Shown here in pieces: positions 36,301-43,956 of a stretch of 64,000 nucleotides of DNA (positions are counted from its first letter, which is position 1; the number at the start of each line of letters is the position of its first letter). The notes below the pieces were generated by a model. That model was not told where the DNA came from and searched no databases. It saw only the letters and a list, made by a program, of their open reading frames with translations. The stretch is taken from positions 124,001 to 188,000 of the forward strand of contig CAZEIH010000001.1 in NCBI GenBank assembly GCA_964512095.1. Direction: 5' to 3'. This DNA is from DTU013 sp964512095 (lineage in GTDB: Bacteria > Bacillota > Clostridia > Acetivibrionales > DTU013). The position numbers were made by a program, and so were the translations under genes.

Positions 36301-37606
36301 TGAGACCCAGTACAGTATCGCTGTCAGCGTAAGCCCCGCAGCGGGCGGTGCGGTAAGCGGCGGAGGCAGCGTCAATGCGGGTGCATCCGTCACTGTTACA
36401 GCCACACCTAACGCAAGCTACAACTTTGTCAAATGGACGGAGAGCGGAGCGCAGGTCAGTACCAGTGCGAGCTATACATTCAATGTTACTGGGAACCGTA
36501 CACTTGTCGCCGTTTTTGAGAGCGCAACACCACCACCGCCGCCGCCACCACCACCGCCATCCGATCCGCCTGTCACTAATCAACCAGTCATTACTCCTCC
36601 AGTCAACGAGATTGGCAACGGCGAAAGCATCACAGCCTCAAACCTCGCGAGTCTTATCTCGGAAGGCAAGGATCTTATCGTGGAGGATGATGATGGTGCA
36701 AAGCTGGTATTTAATGCTGAAGCCCTCAAAGGCATCAGCAGTCAGGCAATCGGTAGTGTCAAGGCTGAAATTTCAGACGTGTCGGATGAATATCAGGAAA
36801 CTTATCCCGACAAGCTGGTGTTCTCATTGACAGTAACTTCCGGTGACAAGGTCATCACCAATTTCGACGGTTCTGTCACAGTATCTCTGCCCTATGAGCT
36901 GAAAGAAGGCGAAGACCCTAAGAATGTCAAGGTCTGGCATCTCGCAGCGGACGGCTCTATGACAGAAATTCCCTGTACCTATAATCCCTCGACTAAAAAG
37001 GTAAGCTTTGTTGTCAGCCACTTCTCCTTGTATATGGTAGGTGTCGCTTCTACACATGTCAATCCTTTTACCGATGTGAATGAGAAGGATTGGTTCTATA
37101 ACGCGGTTAGTTTCGCCTACAAAAACGGTTTAATGACCGGCACAGGCGATACGACCTTCAGCCCGCAGGCCAACACCTCCCGGGGCATGATAGTCACCAT
37201 CCTCTGGCGGTTGGAAGGCGAACCGGATACGGCAAATCCCATTGCCTTCACAGACGTTGATGAGGGTAAATGGTATCACGATGCCGTGGCATGGGCTTCG
37301 GAAAAAGGCATTGTTGACGGTTACTCTAAAGATAAATTCGGGCCAGAAGACAACACTACCCGTGAGCAGATGGCCAAGATACTTTGCTCATATGCGGCTT
37401 ACAAGAGCTACGATGTAAGCGCCCGCGGCGATCTATCAGTATTCACCGACAGTCCATCGAACTGGGCGTTGGAGTATATGCAGTGGGCAGTTGCCGAGGG
37501 TCTGTTTCAAGGCAAGGGCAATGCTATCCTTGACCCGCTGGGCAATACCAAACGCAGTGAGTGCGCAGCCATTTTACAGAGATTTATAGAAAAGTATAAC
37601 CCATAA
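33377..37606 (+). CDS. Large SLH surface protein: beta-helix, InlB-type repeat, SLH x3
   Basis: 1409 aa. Signal peptide ~1-27. A long parallel beta-helix region (~60-800) with many NCT/GC turn repeats follows. Next are an Ig-like segment (~885-970) and a divergent InlB B-repeat (~975-1045, SVSPAAGGAVSGGG then NFVKW). A ten-proline linker (~1052-1062) is followed by a beta domain (~1080-1210) and three SLH repeats (~1215-1409, FTDVNEKDWFYNAV, FTDVDEGKWYHDAV). It is an adhesin- or polysaccharide-binding-type surface protein, last gene of the block, and more GC-rich than the flanking genes. Confidence 0.9.
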   Translation: MKKMKLFAFVMCVAMLVTLIPTVALAADPQIVGYIDHDITVDTTWPVGEYYICRTEDNNEPIVASGVTLTIESGSKVYFGYRTNVPIPSTETIPYSCLTVNGTLNATGVTFTTIPDVGDQTDWRDAGWMGIEARSEDSSNAASLSFTNCIFEYCCGSGTLCGADSNDGGDNQRVDITVSGCTFENPIKEVTDGLYAAIRYNNGYHLAGTGTLSVSGSNFTDYSHGVLVEGNSRDDIDVSVNGCTFTDIGIMPVTIHSGRSASVTNCTFNNIESIRDGAAHIFTDYEASNKVQTVTLTGNIFNGAPTTTKYPVVVGANVKINENVTSDTSTFSADYPAVYRYIRFSGGIGSTSTTNPSVEHAVWGFTGIPYLMTNGVKVSGNGTKDDGIHSSLEIKPGVTVNFAAGVGLTIDGALTAEGENGNPITFQKQQGADWCFGLEADGALEGPISLKYCNVNDLNSGINVKAPSTATTPPTIAIENCTIQSVNHQTALKGKNITVTDSGFTGLGVDLANSRNVTITDCTITMNAGSWTENGVKIENCDNITLQGCDITSNGVLGGNGVDIYNSKSVLLKNCLVTEFPEYGVSLNRNPYETIEEGAPLIENCTVVSNGYAGAIFRYSGNVNNPVEYSSFIKNSIITNNGVALPEDDPKLDIIRLAGYAVAIPEGSILYSLIGNDDAPFGVYYYSHPSLLNAGYPMSIYPIPTTAYSNRVSGPANFTDAENNDYHLKSAEGRWDGNGWVNDDVTSNCINAGDPNSSFANEPADNGDRINIGRYGNTAEASKLATTNPSYLQYINLPDGKVGQYDAYTITPESSSVSPVVSGESYSFTVTVNSYHYKTGGFAVKVDGVELSSVDNIYTIENITEDKTITVEGIALIQGPTFLAQPQDLTVAPGAPASFSVEVETEGYEPTYKWRVSEDGGENWVDAGDTDAQLNIASTTITQSGWKYICFVYYPYGGNSYSVASEVATLTVVDDETQYSIAVSVSPAAGGAVSGGGSVNAGASVTVTATPNASYNFVKWTESGAQVSTSASYTFNVTGNRTLVAVFESATPPPPPPPPPPSDPPVTNQPVITPPVNEIGNGESITASNLASLISEGKDLIVEDDDGAKLVFNAEALKGISSQAIGSVKAEISDVSDEYQETYPDKLVFSLTVTSGDKVITNFDGSVTVSLPYELKEGEDPKNVKVWHLAADGSMTEIPCTYNPSTKKVSFVVSHFSLYMVGVASTHVNPFTDVNEKDWFYNAVSFAYKNGLMTGTGDTTFSPQANTSRGMIVTILWRLEGEPDTANPIAFTDVDEGKWYHDAVAWASEKGIVDGYSKDKFGPEDNTTREQMAKILCSYAAYKSYDVSARGDLSVFTDSPSNWALEYMQWAVAEGLFQGKGNAILDPLGNTKRSECAAILQRFIEKYNP

Positions 37607-37675
37607 TACAACAAGGTTACATAATGTCACCGGACTTACAGGTGTCTGGTTTACTCTGAACACATATGATAACAA

Positions 37676-37718
37676 AAAACAGCCCAAAATCCATTACACT
37701 TGGATTTTAGGCTGTTTT
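37676..37718. terminator. Terminator of the SLH block
   Basis: An 18-bp hairpin with one mismatch (AAAACAGCC.AAAATCCA / TGGATTTT.GGCTGTTTT), 7-nt loop, ending in T-rich sequence. It lies 70 nt after the SLH gene stop. Confidence 0.85.
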
Positions 37719-37778
37719 GAATTGTTTTGATAATAAACCATGGTATCAATTACTTTGTTCACTCTTTGATGTGATATA

Positions 37779-38206
37779 TTAAAACAGTGATATTTGAGTT
37801 AGTTTAATGCTTTTTATTTTTCGGTCTGTTATCTTATCTGATGGTTCAATACCGTATTCGTCTAGGTCAACTTCTTCGGCACATGTTTTTAAAGTAATGG
37901 CATTGGCATGGGCAATTCCAGAAAATTCTCGTGCAATAATATTAATTTCATTTTGAGTATGCTGAACTACATTTTCAGCCTTCAGATTATTTTTCACTTT
38001 ATCATAAATGTCAACAAAGCTAAAAACACAGCTGCTCGTAAATCATTTGTAATTAGCTTTGCTCCAAGTGATTTAAACATTTCTGCCACAACAACTGAAC
38101 CTGAAAATAAATCAGCTACAGTAGATCCAGAAATATCCCCATATGTTTTACTAACTATATCTTTGATGAATTCAAGTGCTTTAACTTTAGAACCCAGATA
38201 TCGCAT
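37779..38206 (-). pseudogene. D12-class DNA adenine methyltransferase remnant
   Basis: The first open part (38206..37994) reads MRYLGSKVKALEFI, then VADLFSGSVVVAEMFKSLGA and ITND, the start and SAM-binding region of D12-class N6-adenine methylases. It stops after 70 codons. A second overlapping frame (37997..37779) gives 72 codons ending KSIKLTQISLF, which may be the gene's tail. The middle with the DPPY motif is absent, so the enzyme is not functional. Confidence 0.55.
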
Positions 38207-38433
38207 TTATATGTTCCTTTATTCTTTACATTATTTTCAGTGACTTAGAGATACTATTTGGTTTGCAACAACTTCAGATTGCCCTGTTTAGAATCTCTAT
38301 TCTCATTTCTTTCAGGTATCTTTTCCATGATGTCACCAAATTGTATCATAAATTATGGTGATATTGTTTGTTCTTTGCTTAGTTAAAAGAAGTCTGATAA
38401 GCAACAAAAGCTACCACCGCTAAGAAAAAACCG

Positions 38434-39780
38434 TCAACCCATCCGCTCCAGTGCCATCCCAATAATCTTATCAGCATAATCCGCCATAAACATCGGAATA
38501 TTCAGCAGGTCATCATCAAGGCGCAGGTTATTCAATGAAAACCTAACACGCAGCTTTACCTTGTCTTCATATTTCTCCTTGTACTTTTTAAGGCTACGGC
38601 TTTCCACATTGCTCTCGGATTTTACTTCCACTGGCAAAATATCGTTTTCTCGTTGAATCAGAAAGTCCACTTCATATCTTGGGTTTTCAACAGTCCAATA
38701 GCGTGGCATGGCTTCAAACTGGTTTTGTAGTGCCTGCAGGACATAATTCTCACTTAACGCGCCTTTAAACTCCACAAACAGTCTGTTTCCCTCGCCAAAA
38801 GCCGAAGGAGCCAAGAGAGATAGTCGGCGCAACAATCCTACATCTGCCATATACAACTTGAATGCAGACAAATCATCGTATGCTGAAATAGGCAACCCCG
38901 GTGCGGTACTGCGGTATATCTTATAAGTCAAATTGGCATCGCACAGCCATTGCAGGGCATCTTCATATTCCCTTGCTCTGGCACCGTCTTTAACAACCTT
39001 ATAGATAAATTTTTTATTTTCTCTTGCAAGCTGCGAAGGGATTGACTTCCAGATCATAGATATCTTTGGAAAGTCTTTAGGTTCAAGGTGTTTTGCAAAA
39101 TCTTTTTCATATGCCCCTAGAATGTTGGACAGCACTTGTTGCATCAGCGCCACATCCCGGTCTTGCGCCCAGGAGCGAACAGACTCAGGCATACCGCCTG
39201 TTACAAAATACATTTTTAGTTTTTCATAAAGGGGATTGAAAAAGGCCTCTGGGATAGGCTCAATACTATCCACGCTTTTCATATAATCAGCTAAGTTACC
39301 GTCACCATTAGCCATTAAAAATTCAGTAAAGGTCATTGGCATAATTTCTAAAAAATCTACTTTTCCAACTGGGAAGGACGCTGGCTTAGACAATGTTATC
39401 CCCAATAACGATCCTGCACAGGCCACATGATAAATGGGCGTGTTCTCACAGAAATATTTCAATGTGTTCAATGCATTAGGGCATTCCTGTATCTCGTCAA
39501 AAACAATGAGCGTTTTCTCTGGTCTGTCTCGTTTAATGATTTCACCACTGGCCATCATCAGATTTTGCAAAATGCGATTGACATCTTTGGTACTTTCAAA
39601 AAACTGCTTGTATTCAGGGTGCTCATCAAAGTTAAAATAAGCCATGTTTCCATAGTGGCGTTTTGCGAATTCCTTGAGAAGCCAAGTCTTGCCGACTTGA
39701 CGTACCCCTTTTAAAATAAGGGGTTTTCTATATTTGGAGTTTTTCCAGTCCAGCAGTTTTTGCATAATCAGTCTTTCCAC
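38434..39780 (-). CDS. DUF4143-type AAA ATPase, copy 2
   Basis: 448 aa, a near-identical paralogue of 24373..25722 by eye over the whole length, with the same Walker A (GVRQVGKT), Walker B (IVFDEIQE) and nuclease-like VDFLIQR...EVKSE. The start matching copy 1 is GTG at 39780; the frame is also open upstream to ATG at 39816. DNA differences are mostly at third codon positions, so both copies appear to be under protein-level selection. It lies next to the left end at spoIIID, just as copy 1 lies next to site C. Confidence 0.9.
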   Translation of the reverse strand: MERLIMQKLLDWKNSKYRKPLILKGVRQVGKTWLLKEFAKRHYGNMAYFNFDEHPEYKQFFESTKDVNRILQNLMMASGEIIKRDRPEKTLIVFDEIQECPNALNTLKYFCENTPIYHVACAGSLLGITLSKPASFPVGKVDFLEIMPMTFTEFLMANGDGNLADYMKSVDSIEPIPEAFFNPLYEKLKMYFVTGGMPESVRSWAQDRDVALMQQVLSNILGAYEKDFAKHLEPKDFPKISMIWKSIPSQLARENKKFIYKVVKDGARAREYEDALQWLCDANLTYKIYRSTAPGLPISAYDDLSAFKLYMADVGLLRRLSLLAPSAFGEGNRLFVEFKGALSENYVLQALQNQFEAMPRYWTVENPRYEVDFLIQRENDILPVEVKSESNVESRSLKKYKEKYEDKVKLRVRFSLNNLRLDDDLLNIPMFMADYADKIIGMALERMG

Positions 39781-39847
39781 ACTACCACCACCAAAATAAC
39801 ACATTATTATACAAGTTTTGCGTATGATAATCACACTATATTGATAT

Positions 39848-39876
39848 AGCATAGTCCAATTTCCAATATAAGTCAA
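39848..39876 (-). promoter_or_regulatory. Promoter of ATPase copy 2
   Basis: TTGACT (39876-39871), 17 nt, TATGCT (39853-39848) on the minus strand. Confidence 0.6.
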
Positions 39877-39989
39877 GTCTAATCACGTTATTATAAATAA
39901 ATTGCTGCAAAAAATCACATTCTTATGTACTTCCTTGTCGATAGCCTACTCTGCATTATCGTATTTTAATCTACATCCTGCTGCAAAAC

Positions 39990-40020
39990 AAAACCTGCCC
40001 CGATAAACAAGGCAGGTTTT
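39990..40020. terminator. Bidirectional terminator at the left end of element 2
   Basis: A stem AAAACCTGCC/GGCAGGTTTT, identical to 25899..25929. It would end transcription of the truncated spoIIID and prevent read-through into the element. Confidence 0.8.
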
Positions 40021-40078
40021 CTTCGCTTTATGTTTCACTATTTTCCTTATGGTTTCAGCCCTTAAGCCACATATTCTA

Positions 40079-40228
40079 TTATCCATTTAAACCGACACCG
40101 ATTGTGATAACTGTGTGCACCGTACTTTTACTAATACCAAATCTTTTAGCTGCTGCTCTTACTGTAGTCTTTTTATCAATAATGTAATTTGCAAGTTCTA
40201 TTGCCCTCTCTTCAATATATCCCTTCAA
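40079..40228 (-). CDS. spoIIID: spoIIID 5' part, codons 1-38, plus 11 element codons (split gene)
   Basis: The N-terminal part of SpoIIID. TTG at 40228 behind AGAGGGGG gives KGYIEERAIELANYI, then the helix-turn-helix AAAKRFGISKSTVH, matching Bacillus SpoIIID (YIKERTIKIGKYI...KEFGVSKSTVH). Right after STVH (core GTGCACA, 40120-40114) it passes into element DNA, adds TVITIGVGLNG and stops at 40079. The break is inside the DNA-recognition helix, so this product should not bind DNA. The remaining 49 codons are at 17969..17821. The gene lies downstream of spoIID and spoIIQ, its usual neighbourhood. Confidence 0.93.
   Translation of the reverse strand: MKGYIEERAIELANYIIDKKTTVRAAAKRFGISKSTVHTVITIGVGLNG
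40114..40120. other. Attachment core B (left junction in spoIIID)
   Basis: GTGCACA on the minus strand. The 5' flank is spoIIID (AGTAAAAGTACG). The 3' flank is element left-end DNA that aligns to site C for ~70 bp. It is in direct orientation relative to the core at 17970..17976. Confidence 0.85.
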
Positions 40229-40359
40229 CTGTATATACCCCCTCTTCAAGTCATACTGTGGAAAATGTGTAAAATTACTCGTATATGAAGGCATTGGGAG
40301 CCTCTTGTCTTTCAGAGCTCAATCCAGATAGTCTGAGCCGTTAATTAATACAATCGAAA

Positions 40360-40420
40360 CAAAAGCAGCCTCATGGATATACATCAAGTAAGTTCGGTAA
40401 TATATGTACTGCGGGCTGCT
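40360..40420 (-). terminator. Possible terminator after the spoIIQ-type gene
   Basis: On the minus strand AGCAGCC (40420-40414) pairs with GGCTGCT (40370-40364), followed by TTTTG; an inner TACAT/ATGTA pairing shortens the loop. Apart from this I see no gene in 40295..40595. Confidence 0.4.
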
Positions 40421-40595
40421 AAGTATGTTTCACGCCTACAGTATATATATGCCCTTTACTCCATCTATATGAATTTGTTAGTACAATACAGCAAAAAACA
40501 GAGATGGTACAACTTCGTAAAGTAACGCAGCTGTTCTCATCCCTGTTTGATATAGACCGTTCTTCATACTGGCCTGTTGCGTTGTATCGGAAATT

Positions 40596-41420
40596 TTATC
40601 CTTCAGGAAGATATCCGTTGGGTTCTTGATTTACATCGTCCTTAAGTACCTCAAAGTGTAGATGAGATTGCTCAGCAGACTCGTCCATTGCAGTATTGCC
40701 AATGCTTCCGATTATCTCACCCTGCTTCACCTTTTGATTTACAATGACTACATCATCTGCTGCCAGGTTCCTGTAGAGGGTTTTTAACCCGTTCTCGTGA
40801 TCAATAACTATAGAAATTCCATAGAACTGATCATTTCTCACATCGCAAACCACACCGTCGGCAACTACTTTTACCGGAGTTCCCCTGTCAGCTGCAATAT
40901 CAATGCCCTGATGAGCTCGCCATTCCTCAAGGGTTTTGGAATACACAAGCTTATCCATTGCATATTCCAGCGATATCTCGCCATCAACAGGCATTATAAA
41001 GCTTTGTTTTTTAGGCTTTTCAGGAGTGGTTTTCGCAGGTGCATCCTTATCCTTTGGCGCAGCCTCCTTGTCACCATCATCTGGATTCACTTTATTGTCC
41101 TTGCTAACAGACGCTGGACTTCCAATATCTGAGTCCTCTTCAGGTGTTAAAGCTACAGGGTCTGTATTTAGCTTTTCCGACAACTTTTCAGCTGCATTCA
41201 GTGCCGCATCCTGTGCGTCAAGACCATCGATAGAACCATCAGAAAGATTTTTCGCTTCATAATCAGGGACCCTGGTAACAGCATTACGAGTAGTGACAAA
41301 AACATAGGTTCCAGCCACAACCGCTATACACAGCAACAGGACGATATAAAAGCCTCTCTTGTCTAAAAAATCCTTAAATTTCTTACCTTTTTCCTCTGGA
41401 AATGATTTCTTCATATTCAC
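40596..41420 (-). CDS. spoIIQ: SpoIIQ-type M23 peptidase-domain sporulation protein
   Basis: About 275 aa. One N-terminal membrane segment (~22-42), an acidic/Lys/Pro linker (~60-145), and a C-terminal LytM (M23) domain with HQGID (H...D zinc ligands) and HLHFE. In B. subtilis SpoIIQ sits in the forespore membrane and pairs with SpoIIIAH across the intermembrane space. Clostridial versions keep the catalytic His, as here. The start is GTG at 41420 or ATG at 41414, both served by GGAGGTGG. The position between spoIID and spoIIID supports the call. Confidence 0.88.
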   Translation of the reverse strand: MNMKKSFPEEKGKKFKDFLDKRGFYIVLLLCIAVVAGTYVFVTTRNAVTRVPDYEAKNLSDGSIDGLDAQDAALNAAEKLSEKLNTDPVALTPEEDSDIGSPASVSKDNKVNPDDGDKEAAPKDKDAPAKTTPEKPKKQSFIMPVDGEISLEYAMDKLVYSKTLEEWRAHQGIDIAADRGTPVKVVADGVVCDVRNDQFYGISIVIDHENGLKTLYRNLAADDVVIVNQKVKQGEIIGSIGNTAMDESAEQSHLHFEVLKDDVNQEPNGYLPEG

Positions 41421-41510
41421 ATGTTCCACCTCCATATATTATTGTTACCGCATATGGCAACTATATACATATGGAAGTAAAATTAGTTGTGGCAGGCGAC
41501 ATACAAACAA

Positions 41511-42521
41511 TTAGTCCGGTTTTATCATAGCTTCGTAGTCAGACATAGAAATGATGTCTACTCCTGTATAGTAATGCCGTAATATCTCCTTGTAGGTACC
41601 ACCGGTCTTAGCAAGGCTGTTGGCCCCCCACTGGCTCATCCCCACACCATGGCCATGTCCGGTGGTTGTTATCCTCAGCAGGTCATCCTCAACAAATTCT
41701 ATATTAAAGCAGGCTGACCTGAGACCCAGGATAGATCTAAATTCTGTGCCCTTAAGAATAACATTACCGATTTTCAATGTTTTTACCCTTCCGCCTGTAG
41801 TATAATCAACTATACCAATTTTATCCATTACATCTAGCTCCAAATCCGTATAAACCTTTGATAGCTTATCAATCAGTTCCTCCCCACTAATTGAAATTGT
41901 AGCAGTATAGCCCCTTGAGGCTTCATCTCCACTGCTTTCAACACTTTTAAGATAGGGTACACTGGTACCAGCCCATACATCCTCTGCATTCTCTGTCCTT
42001 CCGGAGCTGCTTGCATGAAAAAGAGTGTTTGCTACCTTGCCTTGGTATACTACTATCATTCCCCTAGTTTCATCCACCGCTTTACTGATTTTACTCCAGT
42101 TTCTTGAGGCGAATAGCACATTCCATTTTTTCATCGCATCTTCCCTGCTAACCCATGCCTGACAATGGGTAGAGTCAGTGCATATTTCTACGCCATCATG
42201 AACCCCCTGTTTGGATCTATACGTCTCAGACATACGTCCGTATGCAAAGGTCCTGGCCGCAACAGCCTGCGCCTTAAGTGCTTCTAAATCAAAATCAGCA
42301 GGCATTTCAGCTGCTACTACACATTTTATGTACTCCTCTAAATTGACCTTTTTACTTGCTTCAGTTATATGGTTATAAACTGTTATTTCATAGTCCCTGG
42401 CCGGCTCCTTTATATCCTTTAGCTCTTGCACGGGATCGGGACCACAGCTTCTTACAATAATCATGGGAAGCAGAATAACGATAAGGATCATTACCCCCGC
42501 ATAGTAAATGAGCTTTTTCAT
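41511..42521 (-). CDS. spoIID: Stage II sporulation protein D (lytic transglycosylase)
   Basis: 336 aa from ATG at 42521 behind GGGGGG. One N-terminal membrane anchor, then the SpoIID domain with the catalytic-Glu segment VVAAEMPADFD and AQAVAARTFAYG (~75-100), SSSGRTE, and the C-terminal GHGHGVGMSQWGA. It degrades septal peptidoglycan during engulfment, working with SpoIIM and SpoIIP. Confidence 0.95.
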   Translation of the reverse strand: MKKLIYYAGVMILIVILLPMIIVRSCGPDPVQELKDIKEPARDYEITVYNHITEASKKVNLEEYIKCVVAAEMPADFDLEALKAQAVAARTFAYGRMSETYRSKQGVHDGVEICTDSTHCQAWVSREDAMKKWNVLFASRNWSKISKAVDETRGMIVVYQGKVANTLFHASSSGRTENAEDVWAGTSVPYLKSVESSGDEASRGYTATISISGEELIDKLSKVYTDLELDVMDKIGIVDYTTGGRVKTLKIGNVILKGTEFRSILGLRSACFNIEFVEDDLLRITTTGHGHGVGMSQWGANSLAKTGGTYKEILRHYYTGVDIISMSDYEAMIKPD

Positions 42522-42573
42522 CAGGACCCCCCCTATAGCCATAAACTGCTGTTTTGATAATATATATTCGCAT

Positions 42574-42602
42574 AAAAAAAAAGTATGCGAATGCCCGCAT
42601 AC
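42574..42602 (-). terminator. Terminator of murA
   Basis: On the minus strand, stem GTATGCG/CGCATAC with a 6-nt loop, followed by nine Ts. It lies in the murA-spoIID gap. Confidence 0.85.
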
Positions 42603-42646
42603 TCTGTCCTATACTCTATCGAAGACGGCCTCTTTAGGTTGACTAC

Positions 42647-43909
42647 CTACTCTTCTCCTGACCTTGTGATAACCGCTCCAAGCTTCCTCAGCTTCTCGTC
42701 TATTTGTATATAACCTCTGTCTATGTGCTCGATATCCGATATTTCGGTTATCCCTTCGGCACAAAGCCCCGCAAGAATCAGAGCGGCTCCTGCCCTGAGG
42801 TCTGTAGCCTTCACCTTAGCCCCGGTTAGACCGGCACACCCTTCTATTATAGCACTTCGGCCCTCAACCTTTATATTTGCACCCATTCTTTTCAGCTCGC
42901 AAATATGCATGAAGCGGTTTTCAAATATGGTTTCTATAACCATACTGGTACCAGCCGCCATGCTGAGCAATGAAGTCATTTGCGACTGCATATCCGTAGG
43001 GAATCCCGGATATGGATGGGTTTTTATATCAACAGCGTTAACCCTACTTCCTCTTACCCTTATGGAGGTAAGCTCCTCCGAAACCTCTACCCCGGCTTCC
43101 CTAAGCTTTGCGGTGACAGGCTTCAGATGATCTGTAACAACATTTTCAACAACAACATCTCCCCCGGTAATAGCAGCTGCAACCATAAAAGTCCCTGCTT
43201 CTATTCTATCAGGTATGATTGTATGGCTGGCTGCTTTGAGATCGCTGACGCCATGAATCTTTATCGTATCTGTTCCAGCTCCCTTGATTTCAGCCCCCAT
43301 AGATATCAGATATGTGGCCAGGTCCACTATTTCAGGCTCTATTGCTGCATTTTCTATGACAGTATATCCCTGAGCCAAGGTAGCAGCCATCATTATATTT
43401 TCAGTTGCTCCCACACTGGGAAAATCCAAATACACCTTTCCTCCAGTAAGCCGGCCTTTCATTCTAGCTTCAATATAGCCATGTCCCTGTGTAATAGACG
43501 CCCCAAGGGCCGTAAACCCCTTCAGATGCAGATCTATGGGTCGAGAGCCTATAGCGCACCCTCCGGGCAGAGATATCCTCACATGCCCTGTCCTAGCTAG
43601 CAATGGGCCGGCAACCAAAAAAGAAGCCCGCATCTTATTAACCAGCTCATATGGTGCTGTTGTATTTGTCAGAGAACTACAACAAACCTCCAGCCTGCTC
43701 TGGTCATTAGACAGAGTAATGGAAGCACCCAGTGACTTTACAAGATCACACATTATTCTTACATCATTAAGATAGGGAATTTCATCAATGAGACTACTGC
43801 CATCGGCTAGCAATGCCGCCGCTATGATTGGAAGCACCGAATTCTTTGCTCCGCTGATACGAACATTGCCCTTAAGCGGCTTGGTATCCGAAATTATCAG
43901 TTTGGACAA
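42647..43909 (-). CDS. murA: UDP-N-acetylglucosamine 1-carboxyvinyltransferase
   Basis: 420 aa, the full MurA length. It catalyses transfer of enolpyruvate from PEP to UDP-GlcNAc, the first committed step of peptidoglycan synthesis. KNSVLPIIAA (~23) and the catalytic Cys loop GGCAIGSRPID (~116) are present, as is PYPGFPTDMQSQ (~300). The start is TTG at 43909 behind GGGGAG. Firmicutes often have two MurA copies; this is the one linked to spoIID. Confidence 0.96.
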   Translation of the reverse strand: MSKLIISDTKPLKGNVRISGAKNSVLPIIAAALLADGSSLIDEIPYLNDVRIMCDLVKSLGASITLSNDQSRLEVCCSSLTNTTAPYELVNKMRASFLVAGPLLARTGHVRISLPGGCAIGSRPIDLHLKGFTALGASITQGHGYIEARMKGRLTGGKVYLDFPSVGATENIMMAATLAQGYTVIENAAIEPEIVDLATYLISMGAEIKGAGTDTIKIHGVSDLKAASHTIIPDRIEAGTFMVAAAITGGDVVVENVVTDHLKPVTAKLREAGVEVSEELTSIRVRGSRVNAVDIKTHPYPGFPTDMQSQMTSLLSMAAGTSMVIETIFENRFMHICELKRMGANIKVEGRSAIIEGCAGLTGAKVKATDLRAGAALILAGLCAEGITEISDIEHIDRGYIQIDEKLRKLGAVITRSGEE

Positions 43910-43956
43910 GTCATTCTCCCCTTTATCATCATTTGTATTTTTGTCAAACTACTCTG

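Larger units (their letters stand above)
17970..40120. mobile_element. Skin-like intervening element(s) splitting spoIIID
   Basis: A 22,144-bp insert between direct 7-bp copies of GTGCACA. Removing one core and the interval restores an 87-codon spoIIID frame. It carries two serine recombinases and heterogeneous cargo: two DUF4143-type ATPases, BlaI/BlaR-type and LuxR-type regulators, three SLH surface proteins, and broken genes. No phage structural genes are seen. It is best read as two tandem related elements (see the two entries that follow). Confidence 0.88.
26013..40120. mobile_element. Element 2 (14,101 bp, core C to core B)
   Basis: In minus-strand order it contains the left end at B, a hairpin terminator, DUF4143-type ATPase copy 2, a DNA-methylase remnant, the SLH surface-protein block (plus strand), the LuxR-MFS gene, a small gene, recombinase 2 and the right end at C. 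Confidence 0.7.

Noticed and set aside
17970..40120. Prophage
   Set aside because: No capsid, portal, terminase, tail or lysis genes are present. The content is recombinases, regulators and surface proteins.
40230..40420. Sigma-E promoter for spoIIID
   Set aside because: A CATATACG-like stretch was noticed, but the matching -35 and spacing are not convincing by eye.
42621..42640. Third copy of the 47-bp repeat
   Set aside because: Only an 11-base exact match and a short flank agree, which is too little to call a copy.
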